Assembly (NCBI RefSeq): GCF_000936425.1
Contig: NZ_AVFK01000051.1
Span: 1 to 40,162, forward strand
Origin: Skermanella aerolata KACC 11604
GTDB lineage: Bacteria > Pseudomonadota > Alphaproteobacteria > Azospirillales > Azospirillaceae
DNA length: 40,162 nt
Direction of reading: 5' to 3'
Shown here one piece after another: positions 32,614-40,162 of this stretch. A program made the position numbers and the translations under genes. The notes under the pieces were generated by a model that saw nothing but the letters and a program-made list of their open reading frames with translations, ran no database searches and was not told the origin of the DNA. Every line of letters begins with the position of its first letter. Position 1 is the stretch's first letter.

Positions 32614-34149
32614 TCAGGAGGATCCCGGCTCCAGCCGGTATTCGCCGGCCTGAAGCTTGCGGCGGAGGATCTTGCCGACCGGCGATTTCGGGACTTCGTC
32701 CAGGAACACGTATTCTCGGGGACGCTTGAAATTGGCGAGACCGGAGGTTCGGCAGTGGGCATCCAGCGCATCGGCGTCGATGCCGGAACCGCGTCTGAGG
32801 AAGGCCACGACCTTCTGTCCCCAGCGTTCGTCCGGCAATCCGGCCACGGCCACTTCGAGCACGCCGTCGCACAGGGACAGCACGTTCTCCACCTCGACCG
32901 GCGACACGTTCTCTCCGCCGGTGATGATCATGTCGTCGACCCGCCCGGTGACGAACAGGTCGCCGTCCGCGTCGAAACTTCCAGTGTCGCCGGTGAAATA
33001 CCAGCCGGCATGCAGCGACTTGGCGTCGGCGTCCGGGCGGTTCAGATAGCCCTCGAACGCCTCGTCGCCCGCCAGATCGGCGACGATCTGACCTTCCTCG
33101 CCAGGGGCGGCCAAGGCGTCCGGATCGCTGGACCCTAATTTGATCACCCGGATGCGCTGGTTGAGCGCCGCCTTGCCGGCGGCGCCGGGCTTCGACGCGG
33201 CCTTCTGGTTGATGGTGAAGGTGTAGACCTCCGACGAGCCGTAGTGGTTGACGAACAACTCTGGACGGAACGCCTGCTCTACCCGCCTGATCAGGCCGTC
33301 GGTCATCGGAGCGCCGGCGAAGCCCAGCTTCCGCACCGACGAGATGTCGGTCCCGGCGAAGCGGGGATGCGCCAGCAGGTCGTGATACAGGGTCGGCACG
33401 AGATAGAGGCAGGTGAGTTTTTCCCGCTCGATCAGGCGGAGGGCGTCGGCCGCGTCGAACCGGGGCAGGCAGACGAAGCAGCCGTCGATCAGCGCCATGG
33501 ACAGCAGGGAGCGGATGCCCATCGTATGGTAGAGCGGCATGACCCCAAGCGTGCGCTCGGCGAAGGCGTAGCAGTTCTGGGCGACATGGGCCAGTGCTGC
33601 GGCGCGTTCCGCCCGGTGCCGGCGCGGCACGCCCTTCGGCCTGCCCGTGGTGCCCGATGTGTAGAGCAGCAGCGACAGGTCGTCCGCTCCGGCACGCGGC
33701 GATGCTGGCGCCGGCCGGTTCTCCAGCAGCCGGGAGAACGGTATCGCGGGTCCGGCTGTCTCGCCACCGACCGTCACCTGGGGCAGTGCCGAGGCGGCGG
33801 CCGATCCGGCGACCGCCTCGGCCGAGACATCCTGGAACATGATCAGGCGAGCGGACGCGTTCGGCACGATGAAATCCAGCTCCTCCGCCTTCACGCGCCA
33901 GTTCAAGGGCGCCGCCATGATCCCGGCCATCTGGCAGGCCCAGTGGATCGTCGCCATTTCCCAGGTGTTCTGGAGCGCCGTGGCGACGCAGTCGCCGCGC
34001 TTGAGACCGAGATCGTCGAAGGCGCCGACGATCCGGAGAACCCTGTCCATCCAGCCGGCATAGGTCAGGCGGATATCGCCGTCGACGATGGCGGTAGCGT
34101 CGGGACTGCGTTCGGCGCTGGCGAGGAAGCTGCGGCCAAGATCAAACAT
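32614..34149 (-). CDS. hmfD: Carboxylate-CoA ligase, probable 2-furoate-CoA ligase (HmfD-like)
   Basis: A 511-residue AMP-forming ligase. The phosphate-binding motif [16 protein letters not shown] starts at 163. GSSEVYTF is the acyl-site equivalent. WYFTGDTG and GRVDDMIITGGENVSPVEVE mark the C-terminal domain hinge, and the catalytic lysine is Lys493 in SPVGKILRR. Start ATG 34149 has AAGGAG 8 bases upstream; a longer reading to 34185 lacks this. It overlaps the 2Fe-2S gene by 8 bp. Substrate assignment to 2-furoate rests on the molybdenum hydroxylase and crotonase neighbours; benzoate or another ring acid is possible. Confidence 0.8.
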   Translation of the reverse strand: MFDLGRSFLASAERSPDATAIVDGDIRLTYAGWMDRVLRIVGAFDDLGLKRGDCVATALQNTWEMATIHWACQMAGIMAAPLNWRVKAEELDFIVPNASARLIMFQDVSAEAVAGSAAASALPQVTVGGETAGPAIPFSRLLENRPAPASPRAGADDLSLLLYTSGTTGRPKGVPRRHRAERAAALAHVAQNCYAFAERTLGVMPLYHTMGIRSLLSMALIDGCFVCLPRFDAADALRLIEREKLTCLYLVPTLYHDLLAHPRFAGTDISSVRKLGFAGAPMTDGLIRRVEQAFRPELFVNHYGSSEVYTFTINQKAASKPGAAGKAALNQRIRVIKLGSSDPDALAAPGEEGQIVADLAGDEAFEGYLNRPDADAKSLHAGWYFTGDTGSFDADGDLFVTGRVDDMIITGGENVSPVEVENVLSLCDGVLEVAVAGLPDERWGQKVVAFLRRGSGIDADALDAHCRTSGLANFKRPREYVFLDEVPKSPVGKILRRKLQAGEYRLEPGSS

Positions 34150-34681
34150 GGACCGGCTCCTTCCGGCCGGACGCGTCTTCGGCATCGGCGTTCCCGGACG
34201 TTTGGCCAGTCACGTCCATCACGGCCCGGACGATACCGGCATAGCCGGTGCACCGACACAGATGGCCGCTGAGCATGTCGCGGAGTTCCGTCTCGGTCGG
34301 TTTCGGCACGCGTTCCAGATAATCGGAGAGCGACATCAGGATGCCGGCGGTGCAGAAACCGCATTGCAGCGCGTGGTGGCGGTTGAAGGCATCCTGAAGC
34401 GCCGTCATCCTGCCCTCAGGGGCGAGGCCTTCGACCGTATCGACCCGGTGGCCGTCGGCCTGCACGGCGAGCGTCAGGCAGGCGCGGGCGGCGACCTCGT
34501 CCAGGCGGATCGTGCAGGCGCCGCAGACGCCGTGCTCGCAGCCGACCTTGGTGCCGTGGGCGCCCAGTTCATGGCGCAGGAAGTCGCTCAGGAGCATCCG
34601 GGGGCTGGCATGGCCCATCCGGGTCCTGCCGTTCAGCGTGATGGAAACGGGGTGTTTGGCTTGCGCGTTCAGGCTTGGCAT
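34142..34681 (-). CDS. hmfC: Molybdenum hydroxylase small subunit, two [2Fe-2S] clusters (HmfC-like)
   Basis: A 179-residue electron-transfer subunit. The plant-ferredoxin-like cluster is bound by Cys48, Cys53 and Cys56 in CEHGVCGAC, plus Cys68. The second, helical cluster uses Cys107 and Cys110 (CGFC) and Cys142 and Cys144 (CRC). All eight cysteines are present. Overlaps of 13 bp with the FAD gene and 8 bp with the ligase gene indicate a coupled operon. It passes electrons from the molybdenum site toward FAD. The C-terminal tail of about 20 residues is polar and not conserved in the family as I know it. Confidence 0.9.
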   Translation of the reverse strand: MPSLNAQAKHPVSITLNGRTRMGHASPRMLLSDFLRHELGAHGTKVGCEHGVCGACTIRLDEVAARACLTLAVQADGHRVDTVEGLAPEGRMTALQDAFNRHHALQCGFCTAGILMSLSDYLERVPKPTETELRDMLSGHLCRCTGYAGIVRAVMDVTGQTSGNADAEDASGRKEPVHV

Positions 34682-35496
34682 GACCGGGCTTCCTCAATGA
34701 CCAGGCGTCCGACACGGCGGACCAGATCGCGGCGATAACGGGCGGTGGCGTGCTGGTCGTCGTCGCCGCCAAGCTCCCAGGCGAAGGCGTTGAGCGCATC
34801 GTCCAACGCATCGTCCTTCAGCAGCGGCCAGTTCTTCGCGACCGGACGGTCGGCGACCCCGCCGACGGCGAGACGGATGCCGCTGGCGTCGACCACGGCG
34901 ACGCAGGCGGTGATCGCGAAATCGCCGTGGCGCATGGCGACTTCGCGGAACGCATAGCCGGCGCCGGGTTTCGGCAACCGAAAGCGGACGGACTCGATCA
35001 TCTCGTCGGGGTTTCGAACCGTGGTGAGCGGGCCGATGAAGAAGGTCTCGGCCGCCACGGTCCGCCGGCGGCGGGTGGACCGCAACACGACCTCGCCCTC
35101 CAGCGCCACGAGGCACAGCGGGATCTCGGCGCTGGGGTCGGCATGGGCGACGGAACCGCAGACGGTGCCGCGGTTGCGCGTCTGGAAGTGCCCGACCCAA
35201 GGCAGGGCGCTGGCCAGCAGCGGGGACCGGGTCGCCAAGCCGGGGCTCGCCATCAGGCCGGACTGCGTGACCGAGGCGCCGACGGCGAGATGACCATCCC
35301 GCGCGTCGATCTTCCGCAGCTCGGCGATTGCGGAAACATCCACGATGATCCGTGGCTGAAGCAGGCGCATGTTGAGCATCGGCATCAGCGATTGTCCGCC
35401 AGCCAGGATGCGGGCCTCGTCGCCATGTTCGGCGAGGGTCGCCAGCGCCTCCTCCGCCGAGGCGGCGCGCAGGTAGTCGAAGGGTGCGGGTTTCAT
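34669..35496 (-). CDS. hmfB: Molybdenum hydroxylase FAD-binding subunit (HmfB-like)
   Basis: A 275-residue CoxM-type flavoprotein. The FAD-binding motifs ILAGGQSLMPMLNMRL (35-50) and TRNRGTVCGSVAHADPSAEIP-like segment around residue 110 are both present; the second contains the usual Gly-Ser-Ala-His-Ala stretch. ATG 35496 overlaps the stop of the large subunit by 4 bases (ATGA), which decides the start. A much longer reading of the same frame runs through the large subunit gene and is discarded. Expected to form a complex with the 2Fe-2S and molybdenum subunits in the cytoplasm. Confidence 0.9.
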   Translation of the reverse strand: MKPAPFDYLRAASAEEALATLAEHGDEARILAGGQSLMPMLNMRLLQPRIIVDVSAIAELRKIDARDGHLAVGASVTQSGLMASPGLATRSPLLASALPWVGHFQTRNRGTVCGSVAHADPSAEIPLCLVALEGEVVLRSTRRRRTVAAETFFIGPLTTVRNPDEMIESVRFRLPKPGAGYAFREVAMRHGDFAITACVAVVDASGIRLAVGGVADRPVAKNWPLLKDDALDDALNAFAWELGGDDDQHATARYRRDLVRRVGRLVIEEARSCQA

Positions 35497-38400
35497 GGCC
35501 GGAGCCCCAGAAGTCTCAGGAGACGGGTGAGAAGGGAAGGGGAGGTCTCGACCGCTGCCGGACCGCCGGCCCTGGCGATCAGCCGGTCGAAGAACTGGCC
35601 GATCAGCATGCGGGTGGCGCTGTCCAGCATTCGCCCGCCGACGGCGGCCACCTTGCCGCCGACGGCGGCGTCGTAGCGGTAGACGACGCGCGTGCCGTCG
35701 GCAGCAGCCTCCAGCGTGACGTGCCCGCTGCCTTCGCCGAAGCCGAGCGCGCTCGATCCTCTGCCGGACAGCGTCAGCGCCCTGGGCGGGTCGAGATCGG
35801 TGAGTTCGACCTCCGCGACGTAGCGCGCCCGCACTGGGCCGATACCCACCACCACCTCCGCCCGGTAGGCGTTGGGTCCGGCGAGGTCGAGCGCATCGCA
35901 GCCGGGGAGCAGCGCCGCCAGCTCCTTCGGGTCCAGCAGGATCGCCCAGACCTGCTCGGGAGATGCTGGAACCGTGCGGCTGCCTTCTCCCCGGAGGCCG
36001 CGCCCGCCGGCCGTGGCGGGCGCTTTCGACGGGACGGCGGCCATGCCGGCGGGCTTTGCTACCTCCGGCTTTTCGATCAGCGCCGCGATCCGCGCCGGGG
36101 TCAGCGGCAGGGTCGATATCTCCAATCCCAGGGCATCCGCAACGGCATTCGCGATGCAGACCGGCGTGCTCATCGAATTGCCCTCGCCGACCCCTTTGGC
36201 GCCCAGGGGCGTGAAGGGCGACGGCGATTCCCGGTGGAGCATGAGGGGGACCGGGACTTCGCAGGCCGTCGGCACCAGATAGTCGGCGAAGGTGCCGGAC
36301 AGGAACCTGCCGTCCGAGCCGTAGGCGTATTCCTCGTACAGCGCCGTTCCCACGGCATGGGCGAAGGCGCCCAGGATCTGCCCTTCGACCATGAGGGGGT
36401 TCAGGATTCGGCCGGCGTCGTGCATGGTGACGTATTTGTCGATCCGCACCTGCGCCGTAACCGGGTCGATCTCCACCGCGCAGATGTCGAAGACGAAGCC
36501 GTAGCAGGCGGAGCTGTTGATGACGTCTGATTCGGTCGGCGCCTTGAGCGGCGGTGGGGTCCAGAACGCCGTTTCGCGGAGTGCCGCTTCCGTGCCGTCG
36601 GGGAGGGTGCCGGGCGACCAATGGCCGGCGGCGGCGACGCGGGAGAACGACAGGCTGTTGTCCGGGTTTCCGGCGGCGAACACCCTGCCGCCCGCGAACC
36701 GGATGTCCTCCGGCGTCACGTTCAGTTGGGATGCCGCCAGCTTCGCCAGCTTGTCGCGCAGGCGGGTGGCAGCGATATGGGCGGTACCCGCGACGGCGCC
36801 GGCAAACCGGCTGGAATAATTGCCGGCGGCGATCGACCAGGCGTCCTTCGCCGTGTCGAACTCGGTATTGACCGCGATGTCGCCGAGCCGCAACCCGAAG
36901 ACGTCGGCGACCACCTGCGACAGGACGGTGCGGTGTCCCTGTCCTTGAGGAGCCGAAGCGACTGTCACGGTCACGCCGCCGGTCGGATCGACGGAGACGG
37001 TTGCCGATGCCTGCGCCCCGTTCTTCGGACCCGCCTTGCGGCGCTCATCCGCCGTCAGGACCGTGGTGATGTAGCCCATGTTGGAGATCGACGGCTCGAC
37101 GATGGCGGCGTAGCCGATGCCGTAGAGCCGTCCTTCCGCCCGCGCCCTGTCGCGGCGCGTCTTCAGGTCGTCGAGGCCGCCGTCGGCGATAGCCGCTTCG
37201 ACCGCCGCCTGGAAGTCTCCTGAATCCAGGATGCCGCCCGATGCCGTCGTGTAGGGCATCTCGGCGGCCGGCACCAGGTTGCGCCGGATCACGTCGAGCG
37301 GGTCGAGGCCCAGCGTCACCGCGATCCGGTGCATCAGGCGCTCGATCGCGAAGTAGAGCTGTCCGCCGCCGAAGCCTCGGTTGAGGCCGGTCGGCGTCTT
37401 GTTGGTCACGGCGAGCCGGTTGACGACGTCCAGCGCCGGAATCCGGTAGGCTCCCGTCAGGTTGCCGTGGTTGCGGTAGAGGGACGCCGGCTCGGGCGCC
37501 CGCAGATAGGCTCCGACATCGTCGGTCTGCTCCATCCGCAGGCCCAGGATCCGGCCATCGCCGGAGACCGCCGCTTCCAGGTCCGTCCGGCGGGCGGTGG
37601 CCGAGGTCGCGGCCATCAGGTGTTCCAGCCGGTCCTCGACCCATTTGACGGGACGGCCGGCGACCCTGGCGCAGACGCCCATGATGACGATGTAGGGGAA
37701 TACCGCCTGCTTGTTGCCGAAGCTTCCGCCCGAATTGGGCGGCAGCTTGAGCCGGAGCTTCGAGCCCGGCACCTTGAGCGCCTTCGCCATGACGGGATGG
37801 ATGGCGAAAGGCCCGGAGAAGTTGGACAGGACCTCGTAAGCCCCGTCCGCCCGATCATAGTCGGCCATGACCACGAAGCATTCCATCGGGGTGCAGGAGT
37901 TGCGGGGATAATGGACGGTGGCGGAGATCCTGTGCTCGGCGGCTTTAAGAGCCGCGTTCACGTCGCCGTAGCTGAAGGGGCGCGTGTTGACGATGTTGGA
38001 GCCGACGGCGGGGTGAAGCGGTTCGCCGTCGCCCGACAGCGCCTGATCGATCGACATGACGACCGGCAGCGGGCGGTAGCGGACTTCGATCCGGTCGAGC
38101 GCGTCTTCGGCCAGATAGCGGTCGTCGGCCAGCACGACGGCCACGGGCTCGCCGGCATAGCGGACGCGGTCCACCGCCAGGCACCAGTGTTCCATCTGCG
38201 CGCGGACGCCGACTAGGAACGGGGCTGCGAAGCGCTTGGCGTCCTCGCCCGTCACGACGGCGGAGACGCCCTTCATGGCACAAGCCGCCTGGACATCGAT
38301 GCCCAGGATTTCCGCGTGGGCATGGGGCGAGCGGAGAATGGCCGCATGCAGGGTGCCCGGCTTGACCGGAAGATCGTCGGTATACCGCGCCTGTCCCGTC

Positions 38401-38510
38401 AGGATCGCGGCGTCTTCCAGCCGTGGGATCGGTTGCCCGATCAATGCCGCCGAAGCCGGTGCGCCGGCAGCGGGCGCAATCTCGCTTGGAGCCTTCGTCA
38501 AAGCCGTCAT
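35493..38510 (-). CDS. hmfA: Molybdopterin hydroxylase large subunit fused to a CoxG-like SRPBCC domain (HmfA-like)
   Basis: A 1005-residue protein. Residues about 1-830 are a xanthine dehydrogenase-family molybdenum subunit: N-terminal a/b hammerhead (GQPIPRLEDAAILTGQARY), the cofactor loop GLNRGFGGGQ, and the catalytic glutamate Glu776 in GVGEGNSMS. The loop is not the AYxCSFR or AYRGAGR of carbon monoxide dehydrogenases, so it is not a CODH. The last 150 residues (TVPASPEQVWAILLDPKELA onward) are a CoxG/SRPBCC domain joined by an Ala-rich linker; CoxG is normally a separate protein. ATG 38510 with AGGAAAAACG spacing is preferred over the ATG at 38534. It is the first structural gene of the operon, 93 bp after the regulator. 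Predicted to hydroxylate furoyl-CoA or a similar thioester. Confidence 0.88.
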   Translation of the reverse strand: MTALTKAPSEIAPAAGAPASAALIGQPIPRLEDAAILTGQARYTDDLPVKPGTLHAAILRSPHAHAEILGIDVQAACAMKGVSAVVTGEDAKRFAAPFLVGVRAQMEHWCLAVDRVRYAGEPVAVVLADDRYLAEDALDRIEVRYRPLPVVMSIDQALSGDGEPLHPAVGSNIVNTRPFSYGDVNAALKAAEHRISATVHYPRNSCTPMECFVVMADYDRADGAYEVLSNFSGPFAIHPVMAKALKVPGSKLRLKLPPNSGGSFGNKQAVFPYIVIMGVCARVAGRPVKWVEDRLEHLMAATSATARRTDLEAAVSGDGRILGLRMEQTDDVGAYLRAPEPASLYRNHGNLTGAYRIPALDVVNRLAVTNKTPTGLNRGFGGGQLYFAIERLMHRIAVTLGLDPLDVIRRNLVPAAEMPYTTASGGILDSGDFQAAVEAAIADGGLDDLKTRRDRARAEGRLYGIGYAAIVEPSISNMGYITTVLTADERRKAGPKNGAQASATVSVDPTGGVTVTVASAPQGQGHRTVLSQVVADVFGLRLGDIAVNTEFDTAKDAWSIAAGNYSSRFAGAVAGTAHIAATRLRDKLAKLAASQLNVTPEDIRFAGGRVFAAGNPDNSLSFSRVAAAGHWSPGTLPDGTEAALRETAFWTPPPLKAPTESDVINSSACYGFVFDICAVEIDPVTAQVRIDKYVTMHDAGRILNPLMVEGQILGAFAHAVGTALYEEYAYGSDGRFLSGTFADYLVPTACEVPVPLMLHRESPSPFTPLGAKGVGEGNSMSTPVCIANAVADALGLEISTLPLTPARIAALIEKPEVAKPAGMAAVPSKAPATAGGRGLRGEGSRTVPASPEQVWAILLDPKELAALLPGCDALDLAGPNAYRAEVVVGIGPVRARYVAEVELTDLDPPRALTLSGRGSSALGFGEGSGHVTLEAAADGTRVVYRYDAAVGGKVAAVGGRMLDSATRMLIGQFFDRLIARAGGPAAVETSPSLLTRLLRLLGLRP

Positions 38511-38559
38511 CGTTTTTCCTCCCGTTGCCGGCAAGCTACAGCGGGGGGGTCGATGGGCT

Positions 38560-38595
38560 GTTATCGGACAGTCTCGGGAATTACCCTACGGTCTC
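38560..38595 (-). promoter_or_regulatory. Two direct repeats upstream of hmfA, candidate AraC-type operator
   Basis: On the minus strand GAGACCGTAGGGTAAT (38595-38580) and GAGACTGTCCGATAAC (38575-38560) match at 11 of 16 positions and start 20 bp apart, close to two helical turns. This is the arrangement used by AraC-family activators. They lie between the regulator's stop and the hmfA start, 50-85 bp before the ATG. A direct test is needed to confirm binding. Confidence 0.4.
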
Positions 38596-38603
38596 ATTTT
38601 GCG

Positions 38604-39560
38604 TCATTCAGGGTCGTGGGAACCGACTTTCCAAGGGGCCGCCCTGAAAGGTCCGGCGAACGGTTCAGTGCCGGGAGCCGATCCCGCCTCGGCGATCAGA
38701 TTGACGACGCGCCGGTATTCCGTCGGTGTCACGCCCTGGTTGTGGCGGAAGAAGCGCGTGAAGTGGCTGGGTGCCGCGAACCCGAGCCGGCCGGAGATAT
38801 CGGTAATGGAGTGCTCGGCGTCGGCCAAGTCGCCGAAGGCGGCCTCCATCCTGAGCACATTGAAATAGAGCGCCGGGGTGATCCCCAGGGTGCTTTGGAA
38901 AAGCCGGAACAGGTGCGCCCGCGACAGGCCCGCGGATCTCGCCACCTCGTCGACGTTGAACTCCCGGCCCGAACCCTCGGCGTCCAGGCTTTCGCGGCCC
39001 AGGCTCTCGCGCATATGGGCGACCGCCTTGCGGATGCGGTAATCGCTCGCCGGAAGGCGGGCGGTGCGCCGGGTGGCGATCAGCGAGCGCCATTCCGAGA
39101 AGCGTTCGATAACCGCGATCATCAGGTCGAACAGAAGTTCTTCGTGGGCCGGGCCGGCATCGTCGTTGAAGAGCAGCTCATCGGTCATGCGGTCCGCCAG
39201 CCTTCGGATACGGGGACTCAGCTCGCCGCAAGAATGGGGAAAGAACCCCGGTCTGGCACTTGCCGTAAACTCCTTCTGCATGTCGGCGAGCCATCGCGGC
39301 TCGATATAGAGCGCCAGGATGATGCTCGGCGGTGCGCCCGGCTGGTGCGCGTAGGAATGCGGTTCCCAGGCATTGATCAGTACGGCGGTATCGTCACGCA
39401 AGGGGCAGAGTTGATCCCGGACCGCGAAGAAGGTGTCGGCTCCGGACGACTTGATCAGGACGTGGCAGTGCGGGTGCGCGTGGTTGATCAGCACCGCATC
39501 CATGTCCAGGAGCGCTACCCGCCCGAACTTCCCCTGGAATATCCTGAGAGCCTTGGACAT
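38604..39560 (-). CDS. AraC-family transcriptional regulator
   Basis: A 318-residue regulator. The N-terminal cupin-like sensor region (HPHCHVLIKSSG, NAWEPHSYAHQPG) is followed by a C-terminal double helix-turn-helix: VDEVARSAGLSRAHLFRLF, then ITDISGRLGFAAPSHFTRFF and the ending GVTPTEYRR. ATG 39560 has AAAGG 4 bases upstream and starts MSKALRIFQ; an ATG at 39575 lacks a ribosome site. It lies directly upstream of hmfA on the same strand, so it probably senses the acid (or its CoA ester) and activates the operon. The known hmf regulator in Cupriavidus is LysR-type, so this would be a replacement of regulator type. Confidence 0.88.
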   Translation of the reverse strand: MSKALRIFQGKFGRVALLDMDAVLINHAHPHCHVLIKSSGADTFFAVRDQLCPLRDDTAVLINAWEPHSYAHQPGAPPSIILALYIEPRWLADMQKEFTASARPGFFPHSCGELSPRIRRLADRMTDELLFNDDAGPAHEELLFDLMIAVIERFSEWRSLIATRRTARLPASDYRIRKAVAHMRESLGRESLDAEGSGREFNVDEVARSAGLSRAHLFRLFQSTLGITPALYFNVLRMEAAFGDLADAEHSITDISGRLGFAAPSHFTRFFRHNQGVTPTEYRRVVNLIAEAGSAPGTEPFAGPFRAAPWKVGSHDPE

Positions 39561-39917
39561 TCGGCCTTTCCACATGCTGGAGCCGGTTCAGCCGGCCCAT
39601 CTTCGGATTTGTATCTGTCTGCATATGGTTGTGTCGTGCGGATCTGCGCTGAATGAAACGCTGTTAAATTGGAAAAGAGCGCTGACACCTGGGAAGATGA
39701 CACACGATGCCGACCAGTCCCACCGGGGGCCGATATGGATCAGGATAACTGTCAGATCCAAATGGCCGGTTGGCGCAACCTGAAGACTGAGGAGCAGGTC
39801 GATGCCTCCGCAGCGTGTTGACGCCGGAGAATCTCGTTAGGGGCTGAACAGAGTTGTATCACACCGTTAATTTCCATAACAAAAATTATGAGTTCAAATC
39901 AACGGCAGGGGCACATT
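39561..39917. other. Gap of about 357 bp with no gene; likely regulator promoter region
   Basis: This gap upstream of the AraC-family gene turns AT-rich after about 39840 and has no reading frame with a supportable product. It includes AT-rich runs near 39868-39892 that could carry a promoter but no clear -35/-10 pair. No FNR-like motif was found. Confidence 0.5.
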
Positions 39918-39962
39918 CTAAAATGAAGTGCGCCTTTTGTTGTTTTGCAATGGTTTAGAATG
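39914..39962. repeat. 9-bp inverted repeat next to the IS1 fragment
   Basis: CATTCTAAA (39914-39922) and TTTAGAATG (39954-39962) are perfect inverted copies 31 bp apart. They bracket the diverged end of the IS1 transposase frame. They may be a hairpin or a trace of an IS end; neither is proven. Confidence 0.5.
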
Positions 39963-40162
39963 GCGTTGCTGACCATTGTTGCGTTCCAGACTGACCGTCT
40001 CGCCCTTGCCTTGGTAGTGGCCGCCGACCGTCAGCACCAACGGGTAGAAGACATAGTTGTCGGAGCAGAACAGGCATACTTTCCAGCGGCCGAGGCGCTC
40101 GAACAGCCGTCGAAAGGTTCGTTCGTCGCGAGCGCCGCATTCCCAGTCAACCAGCCGTCCGG
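39918..40162 (-). pseudogene. IS1-family transposase (InsB) fragment, continues past the window edge
   Basis: On the minus strand the frame from the right edge reads GRLVDWECGARDERTFRRL, then NYVFYPLVLTVGGHYQGK and SLERNNGQQRH. This is the C-terminal catalytic part of IS1-type InsB, with the conserved ERNN..QRH motif. After QRH the frame departs from the family, reads KPLQNNKRRTSF and stops at 39918. The true C terminus (RFRRR and beyond) is missing, so this copy is truncated at its 3' end. Confidence 0.8.

Noticed and set aside
35493-38510. Carbon monoxide dehydrogenase large subunit (CoxL)
   Set aside because: The active-site loop is GLNRGFGGGQ, not AYxCSFR (form I) or AYRGAGR (form II); the ligase and crotonase neighbours fit an acid-CoA pathway.
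39884-39906. GAGTTCAAATC resembles a tRNA T-loop
   Set aside because: The flanking bases do not pair into a 5-bp T-stem and no anticodon or acceptor arm is present.

Overview
The window reads as chromosomal or megaplasmid DNA of a high-GC alphaproteobacterium, most like the Rhodospirillales (Azospirillum/Skermanella type). This is inferred from gene types, strong G/C third positions and remembered family similarity; no 16S rRNA or other marker is present. Three insertion-sequence remnants divide it: a degenerate IS3-family element at the left edge, a degenerate IS5-family element at about 29.29-30.32 kb, and an IS1-family insB fragment at the right edge.

Region 1 (about 0.87-29.3 kb) is a stress, hypoxia or dormancy island. 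It holds cyclopropane fatty acid synthase; a tightly overlapping minus-strand operon acs-pdhA-pdhB-pdhC-acyl carrier protein; a proteostasis block (a GroEL without GroES, FtsH, Hsp20 and small proteins including DUF2934 and DUF2267 types); a PRPP/NAD block (nicotinate phosphoribosyltransferase, a divergent PRPP synthetase, a COG1926 phosphoribosyltransferase); two tandem-domain universal stress proteins; a COG2187 kinase-like protein; a secreted protein with a PEP-CTERM-like tail; an alpha-glucan phosphorylase; PEP synthase; and a Na+/K+-ATPase-like P-type ATPase. An ABC-2 permease pseudogene, a PDZ fragment and a possible TnpB fragment show decay in the middle.

The main finding is a 14-bp FNR/Crp-family-like motif, consensus TTGAT-CCAG-GTTAA, found by eye eight times, always between genes and only in Region 1. 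It lies upstream of cfa, acs/groEL (shared), hsp20, usp1, the COG1926 gene, usp2, the decayed permease and ppsA. At five promoters (four of the sites) a -10-like hexamer sits at, or one base from, the position expected for an activator centred at -41.5. The gene content also resembles the DosR dormancy regulon of Mycobacterium tuberculosis (Hsp20, USPs, PncB2, Rv0571c, Rv2004c, CtpF). I propose an analogous regulon run by a Crp/Fnr protein encoded outside the window.

Region 2 (30.3-39.6 kb) is one minus-strand catabolic unit: an AraC-family regulator, then a three-subunit molybdenum hydroxylase, an acyl-CoA ligase, a crotonase-fold enzyme and a BenE-type permease. The gene set and order fit 2-furoate degradation (hmfABCDE) to 2-oxoglutarate; another aromatic or heteroaromatic acid is possible. 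The molybdenum subunit carries a fused C-terminal CoxG/SRPBCC domain. Two direct repeats 20 bp apart between the regulator and the operon are candidate AraC-family operators.
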